Assembly: GCF_013363995.1 (NCBI RefSeq)
Contig: NZ_JABWGO010000012.1
Span: 186,001 to 250,000 of the forward strand
Length of the DNA stretch: 64,000 bases
Origin: Nonomuraea rhodomycinica
Lineage (GTDB): Bacteria > Actinomycetota > Actinomycetes > Streptosporangiales > Streptosporangiaceae
Reading direction: 5' to 3'
Shown here: positions 50,262 through 59,227 of the stretch, piece by piece
Position numbering within the stretch: position 1 is the first letter of the stretch
Layout: each line of letters begins with the position of its first letter
Program-made: the position numbers and the translations under genes
Notes under the pieces: model-generated
Databases searched by the model: none
What the model was told of the DNA's origin: nothing
Seen by the model: the letters and a program-made list of their open reading frames with translations, nothing else

Positions 50262-51956
50262 ATGTCCCAGCTCAACCGGCGGCACTTCCTCGTCACCGGG
50301 TTAGCGGCGGGCGCCGCCGCGGCGCTCCCCGCCGGAGCCGCGCACGCGGACCCCACCCCCACCCCCGACCCCGCCGCCGAGACCGCCCAGTCGCTCGCCT
50401 CGCGCGGCCTGCGGACCGACCCGTTCACGCTGGGCGTCGCCTCGGGCGACCCGGACCACTCCGGTTTCGTGCTGTGGACCCGCCTGGCCCAGGAGCCGCT
50501 GGCCGAGGACGGCCTCGGCGGCATGCCGCAGCGCCCGTTCACCGTGCAGTGGCAGGTCTACGCCGACGAGAACGCCCGCCGGGTCGTGCGCGCGGGCGTC
50601 GCCGTGGCCGCGCCCGAGTGGGGGCACAGCGTCCACGTCGAGGTCGACCACCTGAGCTCCGACCGCGACTACTGGTACCGCTTCCGCGTCGGCCCGTACG
50701 TCTCGCCCATCGGCCGCGCCCGGACCGCGCCGCACCCGCTCGCCTACGGCAGCGGCCTGGCCATGGCGTTCGTCTCCTGCGCCCAGTACGAGCACGGCCT
50801 GTTCACCTCGTACCGGCGGCTGGCCGAGGAGCACCCGGACCTGGTGCTGCACCTGGGCGACTACCAGTACGAGTACGCCCGCGACACCTACACGATCCCG
50901 GGCGGCAACGTCCGCGACCACGAGGGCCCGGAGACCGAGACGCTGGCCAACTACCGCCAGCGCCACGCCCAGTACAAGGCCGACCCCGACCTGCAGGCCG
51001 CGCACGCCGCCGCGCCGTGGCTGGTCGTCTGGGACGACCACGAGCTGGACAACAACTGGGCCGACGAGGTGCCCGAGAAGCCCGAGATCCCGCAGCCGAA
51101 CTTCCTGGCCCGCCGCGAGGCCGCCTTCCGCGCCTACTACGAGAACATGCCGCTGCGCCGCACCTCGATCCCGCGCGGCGTCGACATGCAGCTCTACCGG
51201 CGCATCCGCTGGGGCCGGATGGCCACCTTCCACATGCTCGACACCCGCCAGTACCGCGACGACCAGGGCTGCGGCGACGGCTACCGGGACTGCCCGGCGG
51301 CCGTGGACCCCAACCGGTCGATCACCGGTGCCGAGCAGGAGGCGTGGCTGATCGACGGCTTCCACAAGTCGCGCGCCCACTGGGACATCATCGGCCAGCA
51401 GGTCTTCTTCGCCCAGCGCGACAACAACGCCGGCCCGGCGAAGGTCACCAGCATGGACGCCTGGGACGGCTACGTCGCCTCCCGGCAGCGCATCACCCAG
51501 GGCTGGATCGACGCCGGGGTCCGCAACCCGGTCGTGCTCACCGGCGACGTGCACGCCCACTGGGCCAGCGACCTCAAGCTGAACTACGACGACCCCACCG
51601 GGCCCACGGTCGGCTCCGAGCTGGTCACCACCTCGATCACCACCGGCGGCGACGGGGCCGACTCCAACCCCGCCTCCCAGCCCTTCCTCAAGATCAACCC
51701 GCACCTGAAGTTCTACAACAACCAGCGCGGCTACGTCCTGACCAAGATCGACCGCGACGCGCTCACGGCCGACTTCCGGGTCGTCCCGCAGGTCCGCACC
51801 CCGGGGGCCGCGGTCCACACCAAGGCCACGTTCGTGGTCGAGGACCGCGTGCCCGGCGTCCAGCAGACGTACCTACGTCCGCTCGACCCGGCGGCGCGCA
51901 CCCTCGGCGCCCCGTCGATCGAGGAGACGGTCCGCCTGGAGACCGAGCGTCCCTGA
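50262..51956 (+). CDS. phoD: PhoD-like alkaline phosphatase/phosphodiesterase, Tat-exported
   Basis: 564 residues. Tat signal NRRHFLVTGLAAGAAAALPA with cleavage near AHA. PhoD core motifs are intact: FVSCAQYEHG, LGDYQYEY, VWDDHELDNNW and LTGDVHAHWAS, which bind Fe/Ca in family members. Secreted; releases phosphate from phosphodiesters or monoesters. No PHO-box was identified upstream. Confidence 0.92.
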   Translation: MSQLNRRHFLVTGLAAGAAAALPAGAAHADPTPTPDPAAETAQSLASRGLRTDPFTLGVASGDPDHSGFVLWTRLAQEPLAEDGLGGMPQRPFTVQWQVYADENARRVVRAGVAVAAPEWGHSVHVEVDHLSSDRDYWYRFRVGPYVSPIGRARTAPHPLAYGSGLAMAFVSCAQYEHGLFTSYRRLAEEHPDLVLHLGDYQYEYARDTYTIPGGNVRDHEGPETETLANYRQRHAQYKADPDLQAAHAAAPWLVVWDDHELDNNWADEVPEKPEIPQPNFLARREAAFRAYYENMPLRRTSIPRGVDMQLYRRIRWGRMATFHMLDTRQYRDDQGCGDGYRDCPAAVDPNRSITGAEQEAWLIDGFHKSRAHWDIIGQQVFFAQRDNNAGPAKVTSMDAWDGYVASRQRITQGWIDAGVRNPVVLTGDVHAHWASDLKLNYDDPTGPTVGSELVTTSITTGGDGADSNPASQPFLKINPHLKFYNNQRGYVLTKIDRDALTADFRVVPQVRTPGAAVHTKATFVVEDRVPGVQQTYLRPLDPAARTLGAPSIEETVRLETERP

Positions 51957-52029
51957 CCCCGCCTCCCGCCGAGCGGCGTCCACGTCATGTGGGCGCCGCT
52001 CCTGCGTTTTCCGGAGGCCGATCGGAATA

Positions 52030-52056
52030 TTAGCTCAGCTAAGTTAGTTGGGCTAA
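52030..52056. promoter_or_regulatory. Tandem MarR-type operators
   Basis: TTAGCTCAGCTAA (52030-52042) is a perfect palindrome around a central base. TTAGTTGGGCTAA (52044-52056) repeats the TTAG...CTAA arms one base further on. The second site ends two bases before the marR ATG, covering the promoter and start region. AT-rich in a GC-rich window. Confidence 0.75.
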
Positions 52057-52058
52057 GC

Positions 52059-52508
52059 ATGACCGATCCCAGCACCCCCGGCCCCGGCGAGGCGGACCCC
52101 GGCGTGCTCGCCGAGGGCGTCTCCGCCGTCCTGCGCCACCTCGTCCTCCTGCTCAGGCGCACCACCGCCGGCCAGCCCGTCACCAGCCAGCAGTACGCCG
52201 TGCTCGGCTCCCTCGAACAGGGGCCCCGGCGGATGACCGAGCTGGCCGAGGAGCACGCCGTCCAGCTCCCCACCATGACCGTCCAGATCAACCGGCTGGA
52301 GGACGCCGGGCTGGTCGCCCGCGGGGCCGACCCCGCCGACGCCCGCGTCAGGACCGTCGAGCTCACCGGCGAGGGCCGCGCCCGCCTGCTCGCCGTGCGG
52401 CAGGCCCGGCTCGCCCGCCTCGGCCAGGACCTCGCGGCCCTCACCGAGCGGGAACGCGACACGCTCGCCGCCGCGCTGCCCGTGCTGGCCAAGCTCGGCC
52501 GCGCCTGA
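52059..52508 (+). CDS. MarR-family transcriptional regulator
   Basis: 149 residues. The winged helix spans about residues 35-105 (EQGPRRMTELAEEHAVQLPT; DARVRTVELTGEGRARL). Immediately upstream is a pair of palindromes, and the next gene is an MFS exporter, the classical arrangement of a ligand-released repressor. ATG at 52059 has no clear ribosome site, consistent with a short or missing leader. Confidence 0.92.
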   Translation: MTDPSTPGPGEADPGVLAEGVSAVLRHLVLLLRRTTAGQPVTSQQYAVLGSLEQGPRRMTELAEEHAVQLPTMTVQINRLEDAGLVARGADPADARVRTVELTGEGRARLLAVRQARLARLGQDLAALTERERDTLAAALPVLAKLGRA

Positions 52509-52569
52509 CCGCGCACCCGTACGCCCCCGCGACAACCGTCGCACCTGCACGACCCGGAGAAGGAGCACC

Positions 52570-53781
52570 ATGTCATCCGGTGGCGGAATCCTGCGCCAGC
52601 CGACGTCCGTCTGGGCCACCGCGTTCGCCGCGGTCGTGGCCTTCATGGGCATCGGCCTGGTCGACCCGATCCTCCCGTCCATCGCCCAGGGCCTGAAGGC
52701 CACCCCCAGCGAGGTGTCGCTGCTGTTCACCAGCTACTTCCTGGTGACCGCCGTGGCGATGCTCGTCACGGGCTGGGTGTCCAGCCGCATCGGCGGCAAG
52801 CGCACCCTGCTCGCCGGCCTCGCGCTCGTGGTCGTCTTCGCCGCGCTCGCCGGCACTTCCGGCAGCGTCGCCGAGCTGGTCGGCTTCCGCGCCGGCTGGG
52901 GGCTCGGCAACGCCCTGTTCGTCGCCACCGCCCTCGCCGTCATCGTCGGCGCGGCCAGCGGCGGCGCCGAGTCGGCCATCATCCTGTACGAGGCCGCCCT
53001 CGGCCTCGGCATCTCCGCCGGCCCCCTCGTCGGCGCGCTGCTCGGCGACTGGAACTGGCGGGCGCCCTTCTTCGGCACCGCCACGCTCATGGCCGCCGGC
53101 TTCGTGCTCATCGCCACGCTGCTGCGCGCCACGCCCGCGCCGAGGGTCAAGACCAGGCTGAGCGCACCGATCCGCGCCCTGGCCCACGGCGGCCTGTCCA
53201 CCACGGCCTTCACCGCGCTGTTCTACAACTTCGCGTTCTTCACCGTGCTGGCCTTCACCCCGTTCATCCTCGGCATGTCGCCGTACGGCATCGGCGCCGT
53301 CTTCTTCGGCTGGGGCGTCTGCGTGGCCCTCGCCTCGGTCTTCGGCGCGCCGCCGCTCCAGCGGCGCATCGGCTCGGTGAACGTGCTCCACCTGGCCCTC
53401 GGCCTGCTCGCCGTGCTCCAGATCGGCATCGCCGTGTCGGCCGGCGAGGGCCTCCGCGCCGGCGTCGTGATCTGCACGGTCCTGTCCGGCATCCCCATCG
53501 GCCTGAACAACACCGTCTTCACCGAGTCGGCCATGGAGGTCTCCGACGCGCCCCGTCCCGTCGCCTCCGCCGGCTACAACTTCGTCCGCTGGATGGGCGG
53601 CGCGCTGGCCCCGTTCGTCGCCACCAAGCTGGGCGAGGAGATCGGCGTCACCGTGCCGTACGCCGCCGGCGCCCTCTGCTGCCTGATCGGCATGGCCGTG
53701 CTGTACACGCGCCGCCACCACCTGCGCTCCCTGGCCCGCGTGGACCTCGACCACAGCGTCCACGACGCGGCGCCCGCCTGA
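52570..53781 (+). CDS. MFS drug-type efflux transporter
   Basis: 403 residues with twelve predicted membrane helices. VDPILPSIAQGLKATPSEVS and GWVSSRIGGKRTLLAGLALV match the DHA1 entry loop between helices 2 and 3. ATG follows GGAGAAGGAG. Likely under the MarR regulator 60 bases upstream. Confidence 0.9.
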   Translation: MSSGGGILRQPTSVWATAFAAVVAFMGIGLVDPILPSIAQGLKATPSEVSLLFTSYFLVTAVAMLVTGWVSSRIGGKRTLLAGLALVVVFAALAGTSGSVAELVGFRAGWGLGNALFVATALAVIVGAASGGAESAIILYEAALGLGISAGPLVGALLGDWNWRAPFFGTATLMAAGFVLIATLLRATPAPRVKTRLSAPIRALAHGGLSTTAFTALFYNFAFFTVLAFTPFILGMSPYGIGAVFFGWGVCVALASVFGAPPLQRRIGSVNVLHLALGLLAVLQIGIAVSAGEGLRAGVVICTVLSGIPIGLNNTVFTESAMEVSDAPRPVASAGYNFVRWMGGALAPFVATKLGEEIGVTVPYAAGALCCLIGMAVLYTRRHHLRSLARVDLDHSVHDAAPA

Positions 53782-53878
53782 TCACCGCACCCCCGGCGTG
53801 CCGGTGCATCCCGGCGGAAGACACCACCCCGCCGTGGTGTTGAATGAACCGGACCCGCACCCCGACGGAAGGACGACC

Positions 53879-54520
53879 GTGCCCGCCACCGTGCCCGACA
53901 GCACGCCCGCCAGCGAGCCTGCCGACGCGCCCGCGAGCCGCCCGCCCACCGTCGGCGTGCTCGCCCTGCAGGGCGACGTCCGCGAGCACCTGCGCATGCT
54001 CACCGAGGCCGGCGCGCGGGCCGTCGCCGTGCGCAGGCCCGCCGAGCTGGAGGCCGTCGACGGCCTCGTCGTCCCGGGCGGCGAGTCCACCACGATGTGG
54101 AAGCTCGCCGAGACCTTCGAACTGCTCGAACCCCTGCGCATGCGGGTCAAGGCCGGCATGCCCGCCTACGGCTCCTGCGCCGGCATGATCATGCTGGCCG
54201 ACCGCATCGAGGACGGCATCGCCGGTCAGCAGACCATCGGCGGCATCGACATGGTCGTCCGGCGCAACGCCTTCGGCCGCCAGGTCGACTCCTTCGAGGC
54301 CGACCTCGACTTCGCGGGCGAGCCCGTGCACGCGGTCTTCATCCGCGCTCCGTGGGTCGAATCGGTCGGCCCGGACGTCGACGTGCTGGGCATGGCCCAG
54401 CCTGGGGATAGGATCGTCGCGGTCCGTCAAGGGCCGTTGCTCGCGACCTCGTTCCACCCGGAGCTCACGGGGGACACGCGGGTGCACCGATACTTCGTAG
54501 ACATGGTGAGGGAGCTCTAG
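53879..54520 (+). CDS. pdxT: Pyridoxal 5'-phosphate synthase glutaminase subunit PdxT
   Basis: 213 residues with a short Pro/Ala-rich N-terminal extension. VGVLALQGDVREHLRML, VVPGGESTTMWKL, the nucleophile Cys in AYGSCAGMIML, and the His/Glu pair in SFHPELT form the class-I glutaminase triad. Hydrolyses glutamine to feed ammonia to PdxS. GTG start at 53879 after GGAAGGA. yebC follows after 3 bases. Confidence 0.95.
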   Translation: MPATVPDSTPASEPADAPASRPPTVGVLALQGDVREHLRMLTEAGARAVAVRRPAELEAVDGLVVPGGESTTMWKLAETFELLEPLRMRVKAGMPAYGSCAGMIMLADRIEDGIAGQQTIGGIDMVVRRNAFGRQVDSFEADLDFAGEPVHAVFIRAPWVESVGPDVDVLGMAQPGDRIVAVRQGPLLATSFHPELTGDTRVHRYFVDMVREL

Positions 54521-54523
54521 GTA

Positions 54524-55276
54524 ATGTCCGGCCACTCCAAATGGGCGACGACGAAGCACAAGAAGGCCGCGCTCGACGCCAAGCGCGGCAAGCTGTTCGC
54601 GAAGCTCATCAAGAACATCGAGGTGGCGGCCCGGACCGGTGGCCCTGACCCCGACGCCAACCCCACCCTCTTCGACGCCATCTTCAAGGCGAAGAAGAAC
54701 TCCGTGCCCAACGACAACATCGAGCGGGCCCGCAAGCGCGGCGGCGGCCTCGAAGCCGGCGGCGCCGACTGGCAGACCATCATGTACGAGGGCTACGCGC
54801 CCGGCGGCGTCGCGGTGCTCATCGAGTGCCTCACCGACAACCGCAACCGCGCCGCCTCCGAGGTGCGCGTCGCGCTGACCCGCAACGGCGGCTCGCTGGC
54901 CGACCCCGGCTCGGTGTCCTACATGTTCAACCGCAAGGGCGTCGTCATCGTCCCCAAGAACGGCCTCGACGAGGACACCGTCCTCATGGCCGTCCTCGAC
55001 GCGGGCGCCGAGGAGGTCAACGACCTCGGCGACTCCTTCGAGGTCGTCTCCGAGGCCGGCGACCTCGTCCCGGTGCGCAAGGCGCTCCAGGACGCCGGCA
55101 TCGACTACGACTCGGCCGACTCCAGCTTCATGCCGACCATGACGGTGCCGCTCGACGAGGAGGGCGCCCGCAAGGTCTTCCGCCTCATCGACGCGCTGGA
55201 GGACAGCGACGACGTGCAGAACGTCTTCGCCAACTTCGACGTCTCCGACGAGGTCATGGAGAAGCTGGAGGCCTGA
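54524..55276 (+). CDS. yebC: YebC/PmpR-family protein
   Basis: 250 residues. MSGHSKWATTKHKKAALDAK and NDNIERARKRGGG are family hallmarks. Members are described as transcription regulators or as translation factors that help ribosomes through polyproline stretches. Next to pdxT and upstream of ruvC, as usual in actinobacteria. Confidence 0.95.
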   Translation: MSGHSKWATTKHKKAALDAKRGKLFAKLIKNIEVAARTGGPDPDANPTLFDAIFKAKKNSVPNDNIERARKRGGGLEAGGADWQTIMYEGYAPGGVAVLIECLTDNRNRAASEVRVALTRNGGSLADPGSVSYMFNRKGVVIVPKNGLDEDTVLMAVLDAGAEEVNDLGDSFEVVSEAGDLVPVRKALQDAGIDYDSADSSFMPTMTVPLDEEGARKVFRLIDALEDSDDVQNVFANFDVSDEVMEKLEA

Positions 55277-55299
55277 GCCTCCTCGGCCCCGCTCTTCCG

Positions 55300-55324
55300 G
55301 GCCGCCTCCCGCGCGGGGGCGGCC
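55300..55324 (+). terminator. yebC terminator
   Basis: GGCCGCCTCCC (55300-55310) pairs with GGGGGCGGCC (55315-55324), one T-G wobble, four-base loop, followed by TT. It lies 24 bases after the yebC stop. Confidence 0.65.
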
Positions 55325-55338
55325 TTCGGCATGCCGCC

Positions 55339-55417
55339 GGAAGGCGGGCTCGCGGCCCCGGCGCGCGGCGCCCGGGTCCTGCGCGCGCAGGAAGGCCGGC
55401 TCGCGCCCCCGGCGCGC
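55339..55417. repeat. Imperfect 28-bp direct repeat downstream of yebC
   Basis: GGAAGGCGGGCTCGCGGC at 55339 and GGAAGGCCGGCTCGCGCC at 55390 begin two 28-bp copies that differ at about two positions. They lie in the 217-base gap before the permease-like gene. Confidence 0.55.
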
Positions 55418-55493
55418 CGGGGGCCCCGGCCGTCCCCGCGCCAGGGGGCGACGGCGTGCGGGGCGCTCCTGGATCGGCGTAGGGTCGTGGGCC

Positions 55494-57452
55494 GTGACCT
55501 CCGACAGCCTTCCCCGACCCCCGTCGCCCGCGCTCGGCTGGGTGCTCCTCATGCCGGCCGGGCTCGGGATGCTCATCTCGCTGCTCCTGCCCACCGTCCA
55601 GACGATCCGCCTCAGCCTGGAGTCGGGCGGCTCGCTCACCCCCCGCAAGTACGTGGGCCTGGACAACTACGCCCAGCTCACCGGAGCGGGTGAGGTCTGG
55701 GCGGCCCTGGGGTTCAGCCTGTCGCTGGTGCTCATGCCGCTGCTGGTCGCGCTGGTCGCCGGGCCGCTGCTGGCGGTCGCGCTCGACCGGGCCGGCACCT
55801 GGCCGCGGCGCGCGGGCCTGGTCGTGCTGTCGCTCGCGCCCGTGGTCTTCTCGCCGACGGCCGTCGCCGTCTCCTGGCTGTACGGGCTCAGGCCCGGCGA
55901 GTCCGGCCTGGTCACCCTCGCCACCGCGCTCCGCGACCCGGCCACGGCGCCCTCCGGGCTGCGGCTGATCGTCGCCGCGGCCACGTTCGGCGTCGTGTGC
56001 GCGCTCGCGGTCATGGCGTTCCTGCCGGCGCTGCGCGGCGGCGCCGTGACCCGCAGCATGATCGTCGTGGGCGTCGTCGTGGCGCTCGCCACGCTCGCGG
56101 CCGGTCTCCAGACGTTCACGCTGTCCGCGCTCCTGACGGGCGGCGCGCGCCCCGGAGGCGCGCAGACGCTGGCGGGCATGCAGTACGCCCACGCGTTCGT
56201 CCAGGGCCGGCCGGGCATGGGCGCGGCGGTGGCCACGCTGACGGGGATCGTCCTGGGCGTGCTCGGCCTCGTCGCAGCGGTCGTCGTGGTGGCGGCCGGG
56301 GTGCGGCTCTGGGTCGCGCAGGGGGACGAGAGCGGCTCCGAGGAGGCGTACGAGCCGGCGTACGAGCCGGTGAAGGCCGCCGCCGCGGGCCAGACGGCCC
56401 CTGGGCAGACGGTCCCGGGCCAGACGGCCCCGGGGTGGACGGCTCCGGGCCAGGGCGGCGCGAGCCAGGCCGGCCCGGCGGCGGGCGGTCACGAATTCGG
56501 GCCGGGCGCTCCCCGGGGCGGCGTGGCGTACGGGGCCGCGATGCCCGTCCCGGGCACGGAACAGCCGGTGCCGTACGAGGCGCACCCGGGCGCCACCGGC
56601 GCGCCGGGAAGCGGCGGACCGACCGGCGGCGGGCTGGCCGGCGGCGGAGCAGCAGGCGGCGGGCCGGTCGGCGGTGGGCCGGGGAGCGGCGGGCGGGGCG
56701 CCTCGGTGGCGGGAAGGGCCGCGGGCATCGCCGCCCTCGTCGCCTACGCCGCCGTCGCCCTCGTCCTCACCTGGCCCTGGCTCGCGGCCCTCACCCGGCC
56801 CTCCTCGAGCCCCGGCGGCCTGGCCGTCCACGTCAACACGTGGGCGCCCGCCGTCATCGGCGCCGTGGTCTCCGTGGGCGTCGCCTACCTGGGCGCGCTC
56901 GGCATCGGCGCGCTGCGGCCGCTCGGCCGCCGCAGCGAGTGGCTGCTCCTGCCGTTCGCGCCCTGGCTGTTCGTGGGGGTCGGGCCGCTGGGCGTGGCCG
57001 GCTGGACCGACATGCGCAACCTGGGGCTGATCGACACCTTCGTCGCCCTCGTGCCGCCCGTGCTGGTCAGCGTCCCCTGCCTGTTCCTGCTCACGCTGCT
57101 GTGCAGGGGCCTGGCCGAGCGGTCCGGAGGCGACTTCGCCGGCGGAGTCGTCCGGCCCTCCCTGCCCATGGCGGGCATCCTCGTGCTCGTCGTCACCCTG
57201 CTCAACGGCCAGGACCTCCTGTGGCCGCTCCTCGTCGCCCACGACCCCGGCCTGACCACCGCGCCCGTCACCCAGTTCCTCCAGCTCCGCCAGTACGGCG
57301 GCTGGCCCTCCGCCGGCCTGTCCACGCCGCTGCCGGTGGTCCTGGTCGCGCTGCTCGCGGCGGGGGCCGCCCAGGTGCTGTACCTCCACCGCCTGGCCCT
57401 GCGCGCGGGCGCGCCGGGGAGCGGTTCGCGCAACCCCGCCCCGGCTGCGTAG
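55494..57452 (+). CDS. Fused MalF/MalG-like permease with degenerate coupling loops
   Basis: 652 residues. Residues about 1-285 hold six membrane helices resembling a MalF-type permease (WVLLMPAGLGMLISLLLPTV; YVGLDNYAQL). A 110-residue Gly/Pro/Ala linker with GQTAPGQTVPG-type repeats follows. Residues about 400-640 form another six-helix half ending in a MalG-like LYLHRLALRAG. Neither half shows the EAA...G...LP loop found in the true permeases at 26.6-28.4 kb. No binding protein or ATPase adjoins. Single-polypeptide heteropermease relic or a new membrane protein. Confidence 0.7.
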   Translation: MTSDSLPRPPSPALGWVLLMPAGLGMLISLLLPTVQTIRLSLESGGSLTPRKYVGLDNYAQLTGAGEVWAALGFSLSLVLMPLLVALVAGPLLAVALDRAGTWPRRAGLVVLSLAPVVFSPTAVAVSWLYGLRPGESGLVTLATALRDPATAPSGLRLIVAAATFGVVCALAVMAFLPALRGGAVTRSMIVVGVVVALATLAAGLQTFTLSALLTGGARPGGAQTLAGMQYAHAFVQGRPGMGAAVATLTGIVLGVLGLVAAVVVVAAGVRLWVAQGDESGSEEAYEPAYEPVKAAAAGQTAPGQTVPGQTAPGWTAPGQGGASQAGPAAGGHEFGPGAPRGGVAYGAAMPVPGTEQPVPYEAHPGATGAPGSGGPTGGGLAGGGAAGGGPVGGGPGSGGRGASVAGRAAGIAALVAYAAVALVLTWPWLAALTRPSSSPGGLAVHVNTWAPAVIGAVVSVGVAYLGALGIGALRPLGRRSEWLLLPFAPWLFVGVGPLGVAGWTDMRNLGLIDTFVALVPPVLVSVPCLFLLTLLCRGLAERSGGDFAGGVVRPSLPMAGILVLVVTLLNGQDLLWPLLVAHDPGLTTAPVTQFLQLRQYGGWPSAGLSTPLPVVLVALLAAGAAQVLYLHRLALRAGAPGSGSRNPAPAA

Positions 57453-57463
57453 GTTGTCCCCTT

Positions 57464-58627
57464 GTGGAGATTCGCGACCTGACCACCGACGACTACGACG
57501 ACCTGCTCGACGTCCGCCGACGCTCGTTCGGACCGGTCTCTCCGGCCGAGCGCGAGACCTGGCGCTCCTTCGTCATCCCGGCCCTGAACGAGGGCCGCTA
57601 CCTCGGCGTGTTCGAGGGCTCCCGGCTGGCCGGCGCGGCGCGGGTGCGGGCGTTCACCCAGTGGTGGCACGGCCGGCCCCAGCCCCTGGCGGGCGTGGCC
57701 GGCGTCACCGTCAACCCTGAGTACCGGGGGAGGGGCGTCGGCACGCGGCTCATGCGCGCCGTCGTCGAGCGGGCCGTCGGCCTGGGCGACGCCGTCTCAG
57801 CGCTCTACCCGGCCACCACCCCCGTCTACCGCGCCACCGGCTACGAGCACGCCGGCGCCCGCCACCTGGTCACCATCCCCACCGAGGCGCTGCGCGGGAT
57901 CCGGCCGTCCGGCGACGTGCCGGTACGCCGCATGGACGCCGGCGACGCGGCGGAGGTCGTCGCGCTGCTGCACCGCCTGCACGGCGCGGCCCGCTCCTCC
58001 GGCCCCATCTCCTGGGACGAACGCACCTGGGCCCACTGGCTGTCCCAGGAGGACGACTTCCTCTACCTGGCCCCCGACGGCTACGCCGTCTACCGCTGGG
58101 ACGGCGACAGCATGCGCGTCGACAACCTCGTCGCCGGCTCGCCGGAGACCGCCCGGGCCCTGTGGTCGCTGGTCGGCTCGGCCTCCTCCATCGCCAAGAC
58201 CGTCCTGGCCGTCGTCGCCCCGGACGACCCGGTCCTGTGGCTGCTGCGCGAACGCTCGGAGGAGCGGCTCACGGCGGAGCGCTGGATGTTCCGGGTCCTC
58301 GACGTGGAGGCGGCGGTGGAGCGCAGGGGCTTCCCGTCTGGGGCGGCCCTGGACGCCGCCGTCGAGGTCGAGGACACGGTACGCGCGGGCAACACGGGAC
58401 TGTGGCGGCTCACGGTCGCGGACGGCAAGGGCACGGCCACGGCGCTCACGACCGGCGCAAGCTCCTTCACCGGGCCGCGGCTGGGGATCAACGGGCTGTC
58501 CGCGCTCTACGCGGGGATCCCCACGGCCACGCTGCGCCGCAGCGGCCTGCTGTCGGGGGACGACTCCTGGGACGAGGCCCTGGACACGGCCTTCGCGGCC
58601 CGGCCGTACATGCTGGACTACTTCTGA
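57464..58627 (+). CDS. GNAT acetyltransferase, Eis-like
   Basis: 387 residues. The first GNAT domain has the acetyl-CoA loop NPEYRGRGVGTRLM; a second GNAT-like domain and an SCP2-like C-terminal domain follow, ending in Phe as in Eis (C-terminal carboxylate used in catalysis). Eis enzymes acetylate amines, including aminoglycosides. TAGGTT eight bases upstream of GTG 57464 suggests a leaderless transcript. Confidence 0.88.
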   Translation: MEIRDLTTDDYDDLLDVRRRSFGPVSPAERETWRSFVIPALNEGRYLGVFEGSRLAGAARVRAFTQWWHGRPQPLAGVAGVTVNPEYRGRGVGTRLMRAVVERAVGLGDAVSALYPATTPVYRATGYEHAGARHLVTIPTEALRGIRPSGDVPVRRMDAGDAAEVVALLHRLHGAARSSGPISWDERTWAHWLSQEDDFLYLAPDGYAVYRWDGDSMRVDNLVAGSPETARALWSLVGSASSIAKTVLAVVAPDDPVLWLLRERSEERLTAERWMFRVLDVEAAVERRGFPSGAALDAAVEVEDTVRAGNTGLWRLTVADGKGTATALTTGASSFTGPRLGINGLSALYAGIPTATLRRSGLLSGDDSWDEALDTAFAARPYMLDYF

Positions 58628-59227
58628 CAGAGCCTCCCGCCCCCTACGGGCGGCTCTCCCTACGGGCGGCTCTCCCTACGGGTTTTTTCCCCGCGAGATG
58701 GGCCGCCTTCCCCACAGGGGCCCTCCTCGCGGGATGGGCGGCTCTCCCTGCGGGCGGCCTGGCCTGCGGGCGGCTCTCCCTGCCGGCAGCCTTCCCACGG
58801 GGCGGGCGGCCTTCCCCACGGGGCGGGCGGCCTTCCCCACGGGGCCGGCGGCCTTCCCCACGGGTGGCTCTCCATGCGGGTGGCTCTCTCTGCGGGCCTC
58901 TCGTCTTCCGGCGGAACCTTCCGTCCACCAGCACTGGCGGGCCTCGCGCTGATGTCCGCGTACCGGGCCGTGAGGCCGCTCGTGACGGCTTCCGGAGCGG
59001 GGAGCGTCCACGGGGCCCCCGGAGGCGGGACGACGTCTGTGCACGTCGGTGGGCGACGCACAGGGGGCCTCGGCGCGCGAAGGCGCCCTCGCCCGCGACG
59101 CGCCGACGTTTCCCGACGTCCGCGCGTTTCCGGTGCGTGGACAGGCCGGCCGGGGTAGAGTCTCCTGCCGAACACGTGTTCGGCGGGGAGCGGTGAGCCC
59201 CGAGGCATACGGGCGGGAGGCGCGAGG
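58628..59227. other. 600-base intergenic region with degenerate tandem repeats and the ruvC promoter
   Basis: No convincing gene. The first 290 bases (about 58640-58910) are short imperfect repeats built on GGGCGGC and CTTCCCCACG or CTCTCCCTGC, roughly 16-21 bases each, with three near-identical 21-base copies at about 58795-58860. The remainder leads to the ruvC promoter with TAGAGT (59156-59161) and the SOS box. Confidence 0.65.
59167..59184. promoter_or_regulatory. LexA (SOS) box upstream of ruvC
   Basis: GCCGAACACGTGTTCGGC is a perfect 18-bp palindrome containing CGAAC-N4-GTTCG, the actinobacterial/Gram-positive LexA core. It lies 6 bases downstream of TAGAGT (-10) and 44 bases before the ruvC GTG, covering the likely transcription start. 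DNA damage would therefore induce ruvCAB. Confidence 0.85.
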
